Part shown: positions 9,499-17,349 of the stretch, piece after piece
Position numbering within the stretch: the stretch's first letter is position 1
Layout of the letters: every line of letters begins with the position of its first letter
NCBI RefSeq assembly: GCF_016786355.1
Contig: NZ_JADWYX010000101.1
Location: forward strand, 1 to 34,398
Direction of reading: 5' to 3'
DNA: 34,398 nt
Source: Frankia sp. AgB1.9
GTDB lineage: Bacteria; Actinomycetota; Actinomycetes; Frankiales; Frankiaceae
The notes under the pieces: model-generated
Seen by the model: the letters and a program-made list of their open reading frames with translations, nothing else
What the model was told of the DNA's origin: nothing
Databases searched by the model: none
Made by a program: the position numbers and the translations under genes

Positions 9499-11139
9499 TC
9501 ACTCCCAGCGTTCCCGGACGTCGTCCTCGGTGGGCTCATAGGGGCTCGGCGGACCACCGTGGGTCCACGGGGTGTCCTCCGGCGCCGGCAGCCCGGCGGA
9601 GAACATGCCGTCCGACAGGAGGCTGGTGTAGCTGAGGGCCTCGCCCTCGACCGGGACCGAGCCTGGCGGCGGAACCTTGGACCGCCCCATCCCGCCACTG
9701 AGCTCCAGCGTCACCAGCAGCCCGTCCGCGGCCGGGCGAACACCGACGATCTCACCGAGCTGACCACGCCGCGCCGGCGACTCGACCTTCGCGTGCGGCG
9801 CGAGGCGGACCGGGTCGACGGTCAGTACCTCGACCAGCGGCCGGGTGACGAGGGTGCCGCGGCTGTTCGCGACCCGGCGGTCGCGTTCGACGCCGACGAC
9901 CTGGCCGACGAACGCCTCGCCGCTCACCCGCTGGTTCGCCAGCACCAGCGGGTCGTCGAAGGCCTGGTCGGCCTCGTAGCCGGCGAGCTCACGCTCCAGC
10001 ACGGCGAGGCGCCGGGCGGCGGTGACGGCTCCGTCGCGCCGTGCCTGCGGCAGCCCGCCGTCCTCGGCGGCCAGGTAGGCGAAGTAGGAGCTGAACCTGG
10101 CCCGGTCCTGCTCCCAGCGGCGTGCCACGGATGCGCCGGGCGGCAGTGCGCGCAGCAGGTCGACCGCCCGCCACATCAGGCGCCAGGTCGGTTCGAGCTG
10201 ACCGCGCAGTACCTCGGCGACCGCGTTCTCGGCCACGACGACCTGGGGGTCCTCAATTCCGCCGCCGGTCGTCGCGGCGGACTGGGCGACGGCCTCGTCG
10301 TAGGCGCGGATCGCGGGCGCGAGCACCCGGGTGTCGAAGCCCGGGTCCGTCGTCGGCCCGGCCGGCGGCCAGCGGGCCGGGTCCTCCGCCAGCCGGGCCG
10401 CCTCGGCACCCGAGCGTCCGGGCGGCGGGTCGATCCAGGCCATCAGCGCTGCCAGGTTGGCGTCCTCCAGCGCGCTCTGCCCGGTGGCCCAGTGCTTGCC
10501 CAGCGCCTCGGTCATCGCCACCAGCGCGGACGACCCGGGATGCTCGGCGCGCTGGGCGAGGAACGTCAGCCAGCGGCCCAGCAGCGGCACGCCGGCCGGG
10601 ACGGCGTACTCCCCCACCGTCGAGCGGAACCGTGTCGAGCGGCCGAACAGCCGGACGAAGTCGGCCCCGGCCCGGTTCGGGACGAGCAGCTGGGGCGCGT
10701 CCAGGAACCTCGTCGCCTCGGCGAGCTCGCCGGCCGCGGCAGCGGCAGCGGCCTGGCCACCGTCGTCCGGGGCGCCGGTGGCCGCGGCACCCTGTTCGGT
10801 CACCGCGGCCGGTGGCGTCCGCGTGGCCTTCGGCGGTTTGACCGGCTCGGAGCCGGCGCCCGCGCACCGTGTCACCTCGGCCAGCAGCACGGCAGCGAGC
10901 TCGTCGGCGAAACGGAACCGACGGGACCGGTCCCGTGGCTGCGGAACGACCAGCAGCACCGGCCGGTCCACGGCCGTGCCGACCATCGCGGCCAACGGCG
11001 CGTTCGCCTCGCCGGCCATCGTCAACGGCACCAGGACCAGCGGCGACTCGGACAGGTGCAGATGGCGCACCGAGGCGACGGGCTGCGCGACGCCGACCGC
11101 CGCGGCCCGCGCCCGCGCGTACGCGCCGATGGCGCTCAC
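9499..11139 (-). CDS. Uncharacterised protein of the nuclease-helicase cassette
   Basis: This 546-residue protein belongs to no family I can name. An N-terminal alpha/beta region (about 1-90, containing LVLVPLTMAGEANAPL and PVLLVVPQP) is followed by an Ala-rich linker (about 100-140). A mostly helical middle (about 145-410) follows, containing RLFGRSTRFRSTVGEYAVP and TWRLMWRAVDLLRALP. The C-terminal part (about 415-500) is beta-rich and may form an OB- or SH3-like barrel (FVGQVVGVERDRR, RRGQLGEIVGVRP). No catalytic motif is obvious. Its GTG start overlaps the stop of the nuclease gene by 4 bp (GTGA), so translation is coupled. Position between a nuclease and a helicase suggests an adaptor or DNA-binding subunit, which is inference. 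Confidence 0.8.
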   Translation of the reverse strand: MSAIGAYARARAAAVGVAQPVASVRHLHLSESPLVLVPLTMAGEANAPLAAMVGTAVDRPVLLVVPQPRDRSRRFRFADELAAVLLAEVTRCAGAGSEPVKPPKATRTPPAAVTEQGAAATGAPDDGGQAAAAAAAGELAEATRFLDAPQLLVPNRAGADFVRLFGRSTRFRSTVGEYAVPAGVPLLGRWLTFLAQRAEHPGSSALVAMTEALGKHWATGQSALEDANLAALMAWIDPPPGRSGAEAARLAEDPARWPPAGPTTDPGFDTRVLAPAIRAYDEAVAQSAATTGGGIEDPQVVVAENAVAEVLRGQLEPTWRLMWRAVDLLRALPPGASVARRWEQDRARFSSYFAYLAAEDGGLPQARRDGAVTAARRLAVLERELAGYEADQAFDDPLVLANQRVSGEAFVGQVVGVERDRRVANSRGTLVTRPLVEVLTVDPVRLAPHAKVESPARRGQLGEIVGVRPAADGLLVTLELSGGMGRSKVPPPGSVPVEGEALSYTSLLSDGMFSAGLPAPEDTPWTHGGPPSPYEPTEDDVRERWE

Positions 11140-12335
11140 GGCCCGCCCTCCAACGGCGCCGGGCCGGGCCGCGACGGCGCCGGCAGGCTGGCGAGCACCT
11201 CGGCGTAGACCCGGGCCGTGGTGCGCAGCATCGCCGCGGCCTCGGCCTGGTCGTCGTCCGGCGCGCGGGTGCCGTGCGCGAGGCCGAGCGCGTCGGCGAC
11301 AGTCTCGACCCCGCCCAGCTCCTCGCGGACGCCGATCCCGAGGGTGGCCGTACGCCCCGTCGCCTCGTGCCGGCAGAAGAAGGCCAGCTCACAGGTCGAA
11401 AGACAGCCCGGCGCGTAACGGGCCGCGAGCTGCCCCAGCGCGGTGGTCAGTGCAGCGGCGTCGAGCACCGGCGCCCCGGCGCCGTCGACGGCGAGATCGA
11501 GGCGCAGGTCGTCGGGGAGCGCGTCCAGCAGCGAGTCGATCCGGGTCAGCCGCGCCAGCTGATGCTCCAGGATCAGCAGCTGCCTACGGACGTCGACCTT
11601 CGTCGCGACCGGCGTGTTGGAGAAGTCCTTCGGACAGACGAGCACCACCTCGTGGGCGACCGCCTCGGCCCGGCCGAGCAGCCGGCGCAGCGCGAGCACA
11701 TAGACCGCGGCCTGGATCGCCGCCGCGGCGACCTTCTCCCCGTCCGCCTGCCCGTCGATAACCGGAAAGGACTTGATCTCGACGATGTGACAGACCCCGC
11801 CGGGCTGGACCGCGACCAGATCCGGCTCCAGCGACACCTCCTGCCCGGCGACGTCGAGCCGCAGCAGCGGATGGTCGAACACGGCACCGCCGGCGGAGGG
11901 ATCAGCCGCGGCGTCCCTGGCGGCCTCGGTCAGGGCCTCGACCGAGGCGGCGTGCCGCGCGTCCAGACCTGCTTCCCCCGGAGCGCCGGCCGCGAGCTCG
12001 CCCGACGCACCGAGATCCCGGTAGGAGGCCGGGCCGAGGTCAAGGCCAAGCTGGTCACGCAGCAGCCGGAGAAGCTCGGTGCAGCCGTCGGCCTTGACCT
12101 GCTTCTCGAAGACGTTGCCGCGCACGATCGCGAACGGGGACTGCCCGAACCCGGCCGGGTAGCCGACGCGCCCCGCGAGCCCGTCCTTGTCGACCCCCGC
12201 GGCGTCCAGCACCGCCCGCCGGCCGCACCCGGGATTGCTGGTCAGCGCGGCGATCGTCCGGGCGTTGTGCCGCCGCGGGATCACCGCGCCTCGGATCCGC
12301 TCCAACCGCGCTTCCGTCTTGCCTTCGTGCCGCAC
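11136..12335 (-). CDS. Cas4/RecB-like Fe-S PD-(D/E)XK nuclease
   Basis: This protein of about 399 residues is a likely DNA exonuclease. Numbering here runs from the more upstream TTG at 12356. The nuclease motifs are RGNVFEKQVK (79-88), Asp179 (LEPDLVAV), Glu193-Ile-Lys195 (IVEIKSF) and Gln215 (AIQAAVYVL), the RecB-family Q motif. One cysteine before the core (Cys44, SNPGCGRR) and three after it (Cys318, Cys322, Cys328 in PGCLSTCELAFFCR) match the four-Cys [4Fe-4S] arrangement of Cas4, AddB and Dna2. GTG 12335 is preferred because GAAGGGCGGG precedes it; TTG 12356 is the alternative. It is first in the three-gene cassette and overlaps the next gene by 4 bp. There is no cas1, cas2 or repeat array nearby, so it is not a CRISPR Cas4. 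Confidence 0.85.
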   Translation of the reverse strand: MRHEGKTEARLERIRGAVIPRRHNARTIAALTSNPGCGRRAVLDAAGVDKDGLAGRVGYPAGFGQSPFAIVRGNVFEKQVKADGCTELLRLLRDQLGLDLGPASYRDLGASGELAAGAPGEAGLDARHAASVEALTEAARDAAADPSAGGAVFDHPLLRLDVAGQEVSLEPDLVAVQPGGVCHIVEIKSFPVIDGQADGEKVAAAAIQAAVYVLALRRLLGRAEAVAHEVVLVCPKDFSNTPVATKVDVRRQLLILEHQLARLTRIDSLLDALPDDLRLDLAVDGAGAPVLDAAALTTALGQLAARYAPGCLSTCELAFFCRHEATGRTATLGIGVREELGGVETVADALGLAHGTRAPDDDQAEAAAMLRTTARVYAEVLASLPAPSRPGPAPLEGGP

Positions 12336-12370
12336 AACCCGCCCTTCGTGCGCCAACGCCCCGCTACCCC

Positions 12371-12403
12371 GTCAGCACCGATCCTTTCAGGACCGATCCT
12401 GAC
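12371..12403. promoter_or_regulatory. Repeat/inverted-repeat site upstream of nuclease cassette
   Basis: Two direct copies of ACCGATCCT (12377-12385 and 12392-12400) sit 15 bp apart. They are enclosed by inverted arms GTCAG (12371-12375) and CTGAC (12399-12403). The block lies 15-70 bp before the possible starts of the nuclease gene, where an operator or promoter element would be expected. Its function is inferred. Confidence 0.35.
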
Positions 12404-12598
12404 GGACAGAGGCCGACACCACGCGGGCGCCCCGCCGATCCACCGCCGGCCACCACCGGTCGCCGCCGGCCGAGGCCCGACAGTGGCCCCGACCAGCGGC
12501 GACGAAGAGAAGCGACGGCAAGTGGCGACGAGCAGTGGCGATGACCCGAGGCGACGAGCAGTGGGGACGAGCGGCAGGACGACCGCCATCCGCTCTTC

Positions 12599-14182
12599 TC
12601 AGCGAGACACGGCCGTCCACTCCGGATCTCCGGCGGCCAGCGGCTCGGAACCTCCGGCGGACAGCGGCCCGGGGATTCCGGCGGCCAGCGCCTCGGAGCC
12701 GCCGGCGGACAGCGGCTCGAGACCTCGGGCCGACCGCGGCTCGGGCACGACGGCGTTCGCGTCGGAACCCGGACGGGCCGCGACCCGCAGCCCCTGCCCG
12801 ACCAGCACCGCTCCGACCAGGACGACGCCGGCGTCGACAACCATGGCCCACCGCAGTGCGGGCAACGAGTCCAGCCCACCCAGCCCGATGGCCACGGCGC
12901 TCATCACCGGAACCCCGACGGCGATGGCGACCTGCTGGGTCATCGTCGCGAGGCCGGTGGCGAGCCCCTGCTCCCGGTCGGGCAGCCCGGTCGTCGCCGA
13001 GACCATGAAGCCGACGATCGCGCACACGTGCCCGACCGCGCCGACGAAGGTGGTGGCGCCGACCAGCCACAGCGAGCCGAGCGTCGGCCCGACGAAGACC
13101 AGCAGGGCGGTCAGTACGGCCTGCACGGTCAGACCGCCGGCGGTCGCCCACCGGACCCCGACCGCCGCGATCACCCGGGGCCCGGCCCAGCCGCCGATGA
13201 TCGCGCCTGCCCCCATCGTCGCCAGCATCAGCCCGGTCCGCAGCGGGTTCAGGTGCAGGACGTGCTGCAGGTACATGGTCAGCAGGAACACCAGCGCGGG
13301 TTCCATCGAGAAGGTGACGAGCCCGGCGGCGTTGCCCCAGCCGACGGTGCGGCGGGTCAGGATCGTGACCGGCACGAGCGGGCGGGGGTGGCGTCGCTCG
13401 GCCCGCCAGAACCCGACGAGCAGCGCGGCCGCCGCGACGAGGCACCCGATCGCCCACCGGTCCCGGACGCCCTGCGCGCCCAGCCGGGTCGCGCCGTAGA
13501 CGAGCGCGAGCAGGCCGGACGTGACGAGCGCGGCGCCGGGCAGGTCGAGCCTGGTCCGGTCGCGGGTCGACGGGTCGGTCAGGACGAACGGCGCGACCGC
13601 GACGACGGCCGCGGCGATCGGCACGTTGACCAGGAACGCCCAGCGCCAGCTCATCAGGTCGGTGAGGACCCCGCCGAGCACCGCGCCGCTGGTGAACCCG
13701 GTCGACATCATCACGCTGTTGAGCCCGAGCGCGCGCTGGCGCAGCGGGCCGTCCGGGAAGGTCGTGGTCAGCAGCGACAGTGCCGCCGGCGTCACCGCCG
13801 CCGTCGCGAGCCCCTGCGCGACCCGGGCCGTCAGCAGGAGCGCGGGGCTCGTGGCCAGGCCGCCGAGCAGCGAGGCCAGGCCGAGTGCCGTCATGCCGAC
13901 CCCGAAGACCCGCAGCTTGCCCAGGTAGTCGCCGATCCGGCCGAACAGGAGGGTGAATCCCGCGGCGCACAGGGCGAACGCCGTCGCGATCCACTGCACG
14001 TTCGCGTCGGAGAACCCCAGCTTCGCGCCGACCGTGGGCAGCGCGACGTTCAGCACGGAGAAGTCGACGCAGAGGGTGAACTGCGAGGCCAGCAGCAGCA
14101 CCAGGACCAGGACCTGGCCGCGGGTCATGCGCGTCGAGGCGGCCGGCGAGCCGGCGGCCTCGGTGGTCGTCAAAGTGGTCAC
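12599..14182 (-). CDS. MFS drug-efflux transporter, DHA2-type
   Basis: This proton-driven exporter of about 527 residues lies in the inner membrane and probably has 14 membrane segments. The first helix region (VLVLVLLLASQFTLCVDFSV) and following NVALPTV are typical of the EmrB/QacA group. The MFS loop signature appears as GRIGDYLGKLRV, and motif C is near LNSVMMSTGFTSGAVLGG. The C-terminal tail after the last helix is hydrophilic and ends in four 8-residue repeats (GSEPLAAG-like). The start is uncertain: GTG 14182 was chosen, with GTG 14221 as alternative, and neither has a strong ribosome-binding site. It is divergent from the MmyB-type regulator, a common arrangement in actinobacteria that suggests local control. 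The substrate is unknown. Confidence 0.88.
   Translation of the reverse strand: MTTLTTTEAAGSPAASTRMTRGQVLVLVLLLASQFTLCVDFSVLNVALPTVGAKLGFSDANVQWIATAFALCAAGFTLLFGRIGDYLGKLRVFGVGMTALGLASLLGGLATSPALLLTARVAQGLATAAVTPAALSLLTTTFPDGPLRQRALGLNSVMMSTGFTSGAVLGGVLTDLMSWRWAFLVNVPIAAAVVAVAPFVLTDPSTRDRTRLDLPGAALVTSGLLALVYGATRLGAQGVRDRWAIGCLVAAAALLVGFWRAERRHPRPLVPVTILTRRTVGWGNAAGLVTFSMEPALVFLLTMYLQHVLHLNPLRTGLMLATMGAGAIIGGWAGPRVIAAVGVRWATAGGLTVQAVLTALLVFVGPTLGSLWLVGATTFVGAVGHVCAIVGFMVSATTGLPDREQGLATGLATMTQQVAIAVGVPVMSAVAIGLGGLDSLPALRWAMVVDAGVVLVGAVLVGQGLRVAARPGSDANAVVPEPRSARGLEPLSAGGSEALAAGIPGPLSAGGSEPLAAGDPEWTAVSR
12629..12724. repeat. 24-bp tandem repeat, four copies, in MFS 3' end
   Basis: Four consecutive imperfect 24-bp units start at 12629, 12653, 12677 and 12701, each beginning (T/G)CCGGCGG(C/A)CAGCG. 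On the coding strand they give the 8-residue units GLEPLSAG, GSEALAAG, IPGPLSAG and GSEPLAAG in the C-terminal tail. Copy-number change would keep the frame. Confidence 0.9.
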
Positions 14183-14291
14183 GGTGTCGAGGCTGCGCCG
14201 GTTCCCGATCGCCAGCGACACCCCTGCGCCGCCACCCCTCGGCGTGCCTACCACTGGCAGGGATACCCAGCGGGGCCACGCGGGAGGCACG

Positions 14292-15125
14292 ATGAAGGGC
14301 ATGGCGACCGAACTCGGCGAGTTTCTGCGCACCCGCAGGGCGGCGGTCAGCCCCGAGGACGTGGGCCTGGTGTCCTACGGCGCCCGCCGGGTCCCCGGGC
14401 TGCGCCGCGAGGAGCTCGCCCACCTCGCCGGGGTCAGCCCGACGTACTACACCCGCCTCGAGCAGTCCGACCAGCACAACGCCTCCGACGGCGTCATCGA
14501 CGCGCTGGCCAGGGCCCTCGCGCTGACGGACGCGGAGCACGCGCACCTGCGGCGGCTGGCCCACCCCACTCCCCGGCCGCCGCGCCGGGCACGCGTCGAG
14601 CGGCCCCGGCCGTCAGCCGTCGGGCTGATCCGTTCGGCGCCGGGGCCGGCGCTGATCGTGTGCCACCGCAACGACGTCCTGGCCTGGAACGAGCTGGGCC
14701 ACCGGCGGGTCGGCGCCGGCCAGCCGTTCGAGCAGCCCGACGACGTGCGCAACCGGCCGAACTTCGCCCGGATGTTCTTCCTGGAGCCGGGCGGGCGTGA
14801 CCTGTACGCCGAGCCGGACCAGGTCGCCCGCAGCCTGGTCGGCTTTCTGCGTCTGTCCTCCGGGCTGCACCCGGACGACCATCAGCTCAGCTGCCTGGTC
14901 GGCGAGCTCGTCCAGCGCAGCGACATCTTCGCCGCGCTGTGGGCCAAGCATCCGGTCATGGACTGCGGCTACGGCGTGAAGAAGTTCCAGCACCCGCTCG
15001 TCGGCCGGCTCGACCTCGCGTACGAGGGCATGACGCTGCCCGACACCAGCCACCGGATGGTGCTCTACCACGCCGAGCCCGGCACCCCGAGCGCCGACGC
15101 TCTCGCCCTGCTCGCCGCCGGCTGA
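14292..15125 (+). CDS. XRE-family regulator with MmyB-like ligand domain
   Basis: This 277-residue transcriptional regulator has an N-terminal helix-turn-helix (about 8-85) carrying the family hallmarks RRVPGLRREELAHLAGVS and YYTRLEQ. The C-terminal part (about 105-270) is the PAS-like MmyB ligand-binding domain, thought to bind a small lipophilic molecule. Typical segments are VLAWNELGHRR, NFARMFFLEPGGRDLY and FQHPLVGRLDLAYEGMTLP. ATG 14292 follows GGGAGG at 4-5 nt; ATG 14301 is a poorer alternative. It is divergent from the DHA2 efflux pump, with about 110 bp between the two starts. Control of that pump is likely but inferred. Confidence 0.92.
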   Translation: MKGMATELGEFLRTRRAAVSPEDVGLVSYGARRVPGLRREELAHLAGVSPTYYTRLEQSDQHNASDGVIDALARALALTDAEHAHLRRLAHPTPRPPRRARVERPRPSAVGLIRSAPGPALIVCHRNDVLAWNELGHRRVGAGQPFEQPDDVRNRPNFARMFFLEPGGRDLYAEPDQVARSLVGFLRLSSGLHPDDHQLSCLVGELVQRSDIFAALWAKHPVMDCGYGVKKFQHPLVGRLDLAYEGMTLPDTSHRMVLYHAEPGTPSADALALLAAG

Positions 15126-15170
15126 GCCCGACGTCCGACCTGGCCCGGCCTGGCCCGGCAGCTCCGGCCG

Positions 15171-15848
15171 CTAGGGCAGGCGCCAGTCGACGGGCTGGGC
15201 GCCCTGGCTCAGCAGCAGGTCGTTCGCCCGGCTGAACGGTCGGGAGCCGAAGAAGCCACGGTCCGCCGAGCGGGGCGACGGGTGGGCCGACTCGATCGCC
15301 GGGATGTCCGCCAGGAACGGGCGCAGGCCGCGCGCGTCCGCGCCCCACAGGATCGCCACCAGCGGCTTGCCGCGCCCGGCCAGCGCCCGGATCGCCTGCT
15401 CGGTGATCTCCTCCCAGCCCTTGCCCCGGTGCGAGCCGGGCTGGCGGGGTGCCGTCGTCAGCGCCCTGTTCAGCAGGAGCACGCCCTGGCCGGTCCACGC
15501 CGACAGGTCACCGTTCGACGGCTCCGGCACCCCGACGTCGGCGCGCAGCTCCTGGAAGATGTTGACGAGGCTGCCCGGGAGGCGCCGGACGTCGGGGGCG
15601 ACCGCGAAGCTGAAGCCGATGGCCATGCCCGGCGTCGGGTACGGGTCCTGCCCGACGATCAGCACGCGCACCTCGTCGAACGGCTGCTGGAAGGCCCGCA
15701 GCACGTTCGGCCCGGCCGGCAGGTAGGTACGCCCGGCCGCGATCTCGGCGCGCAGGAAGTCACCCATGGCCGCGACCCGCTCGGCGACCGGCTCCAGCGC
15801 GTCGGCCCAGCCCGGCTCGACCAGCTCCCGCAACGGTTGTCCTGACAC
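15171..15848 (-). CDS. ung: Uracil-DNA glycosylase, family 1
   Basis: This 225-residue base-excision repair enzyme cuts uracil from DNA and has the usual bacterial Ung length. The water-activating motif GQDPY (66-70, catalytic Asp68) and the minor-groove/catalytic loop HPSPRS (189-194, His189) are intact. The uracil-pocket motif LLLNRALT (124-131) is also present. After GQDPY the sequence reads PTPG, the variant I associate with actinobacterial Ung, rather than HGPG. The following Met-Ala-Ile-Gly replaces the more common His-containing stretch, but this is outside the catalytic residues. ATG 15848 fits the family N-terminus. It is convergent with the MmyB-type regulator, with no functional link to its neighbours. 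Confidence 0.95.
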   Translation of the reverse strand: MSGQPLRELVEPGWADALEPVAERVAAMGDFLRAEIAAGRTYLPAGPNVLRAFQQPFDEVRVLIVGQDPYPTPGMAIGFSFAVAPDVRRLPGSLVNIFQELRADVGVPEPSNGDLSAWTGQGVLLLNRALTTAPRQPGSHRGKGWEEITEQAIRALAGRGKPLVAILWGADARGLRPFLADIPAIESAHPSPRSADRGFFGSRPFSRANDLLLSQGAQPVDWRLP

Positions 15849-15917
15849 GAGAGATCAACCTACCGGCCGTGGCGCGCCGCCCGACCGAACGGGTCACCTT
15901 CGCGCCGGCACGACGGC

Positions 15918-16694
15918 TCAGACCGCGCCGACGGTGGTGACCCTGAGCTCGTGGACGGCCGGGTCCGCGCAGGCCAGCGTGCCCTCGGCGCCGTTGATGG
16001 CCACCAGCAGGGCGACGGTGTTGTCCGGCGGGTAGATCCGCATCGTGAACGCCTTCGCCATGCTGTCGGGGGTCAGGCAGCCCGGCAGCACCCCCGGCTG
16101 GGTCATCAGCACGGTGAAGACGAGCAGGCCACCCGGCGCGAGCGCGATCCGTCCGCCGCTCTGGCCGGCGAGGCCGGTCGACTGGCCGGGCGGCACCCGG
16201 TCGGCGGGAGCGCCGAGCTGGTGGCCCGCGGCGTCCAGCAGCGAGACGCCGGGATAGCCCTCGACGGCGCAGCGCTTCTTGCCGGTGTTCGTCAGCGCCA
16301 TCTCCTCGTACACCGTTCCGGCCGCGCCGTCGGAGTTCTGGAACTTCGCCGCCAGCGAGGACGACGGGCAGGTCGGGACGGCGGGCGTGGCGGGCGCCGT
16401 GACCGGGCTCGTGGCGCCGGAGCCGCCCGTCGGCGCGCCGGTGCCGGACCCGGCGCTCGCCGTCGTGGCCGGCGGCGCCGTCGAGGCGCCGGTCGAGCCC
16501 GAGGCGCCGCCCGACCCGGAGCAGGCGGCGATCGTCACGGCGATCAGTACGCCCAGCACCGGTCCGGCCACGGCCCTTCGGCTGGCAGCGCCGCCGTCCG
16601 CCCGGCGTCGGGCCGGTGGCCGACCACGGGCGATGACCGTCCGCGCCGCGGCCGCGCGGCCGACGAACTGGTGACCTTCGCTACCGGTGTCCAT
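15918..16694 (-). CDS. Secreted lipoprotein with DUF4232-like domain
   Basis: This 258-residue predicted lipoprotein has a long basic N-region (about 1-42), a hydrophobic helix (VAGPVLGVLIAVTIAA) and a lipobox ending at Cys58 (TIAAC). It should therefore be anchored on the outer face of the membrane. A Ser/Thr/Gly/Pro-rich linker (about 59-110) leads to a beta-sandwich domain resembling DUF4232. Four cysteines lie in the mature domain (VPTC, KKRC, PGC, LAC), consistent with two disulfides. ATG 16694 was chosen because GGAG sits 5 nt upstream; an earlier in-frame ATG at 16721 is possible. The biochemical role of the domain family is unknown to me. Confidence 0.82.
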   Translation of the reverse strand: MDTGSEGHQFVGRAAAARTVIARGRPPARRRADGGAASRRAVAGPVLGVLIAVTIAACSGSGGASGSTGASTAPPATTASAGSGTGAPTGGSGATSPVTAPATPAVPTCPSSSLAAKFQNSDGAAGTVYEEMALTNTGKKRCAVEGYPGVSLLDAAGHQLGAPADRVPPGQSTGLAGQSGGRIALAPGGLLVFTVLMTQPGVLPGCLTPDSMAKAFTMRIYPPDNTVALLVAINGAEGTLACADPAVHELRVTTVGAV

Positions 16695-16837
16695 CGCAGC
16701 TCCATCCGACGAGATGTCCATGATGCTGCGCTATCGGACGCCGTGTTCGCTTCGGTCAATCGACCCCAGGACACCTAATCGGCCGCAAGACGCTGAGACG
16801 TCGCGGAATGTCGGTGCCGTGTGGCAGATTTCGGGCC

Positions 16838-17215
16838 ATGCCAGAGCGTCCGCCCGTGCCGGCCGAGATCATCAGGCGACTTGGCTCGCTGCTGGGCAGC
16901 TTTCCCGACTGCCAGGAGGAGGAGGCCTGGGCGGGGGTGCGCTGGCGGGTCGGCGGGGCGACGGTCGCGCACGTGTTCGGCGGTGAGGACCAGCTGTTCA
17001 GGATCACGTTCCGCGCCGAGCCGTCCGAGCTGATGGCGTTCGAGCGGCTGGGCGCGCCGTACTTCAGGGCGTCGTGGGGGGAGAACGTCGTCGGCCTGGT
17101 ACTGGCCGACGACACCGACTGGGACGAGCTCGCGGAGCTGCTGACCGATTCCTTCTGCCTGCAGGCCCCGCCCCGGCTCGCCGAGCAGGTGGCACGGCCG
17201 GACCAGGTCGGCTGA
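16838..17215 (+). CDS. MmcQ/YjbR-like small protein
   Basis: This 125-residue cytoplasmic protein resembles the YjbR/MmcQ family (a double-wing, CyaY-like fold), a group often annotated only as DNA-binding. The conserved-looking segments are EEEAWAGVRWRVGGATVAHV and LGAPYFRASWGENVVGLVL, ending with the DTDWDELAELLTDSF helix. ATG 16838 was chosen at the start of the conserved region; a GTG/ATG start slightly upstream at 16808 is possible. No strong ribosome-binding site is seen. It lies ahead of the folD-like gene on the same strand but 134 bp away, so cotranscription is uncertain. Function is unknown. Confidence 0.72.
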   Translation: MPERPPVPAEIIRRLGSLLGSFPDCQEEEAWAGVRWRVGGATVAHVFGGEDQLFRITFRAEPSELMAFERLGAPYFRASWGENVVGLVLADDTDWDELAELLTDSFCLQAPPRLAEQVARPDQVG

Positions 17216-17349
17216 CAGGGAAGCCGTGGCATCCGGCCTTTGTCCCGGAAGTTCAGCGGCCTGATTGTTACCGTGCCGGCGAACGGATTCTGCCCGGGAG
17301 GGTTCTCAGGCGGCGAGGACGCGCGGACAACCAGGGAACGGATGCAACC

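Noticed and set aside
7606..11208. 1200-codon open frame on the plus strand
   Set aside because: It lies opposite the helicase and unknown genes, whose motifs are clear. The plus-strand product is Arg/Gly/Asp/Gln-rich without domains, a usual artefact of high GC.
11136..12356. CRISPR-associated Cas4
   Set aside because: The motifs and cysteines match the Cas4/RecB superfamily, but no cas1, cas2, effector genes or repeat array occur in the window.
12387..14564. 725-codon minus-strand frame over the efflux gene
   Set aside because: It is out of frame with the MFS protein, which has clear membrane helices; the alternative product is low-complexity Arg/Gly/Pro.
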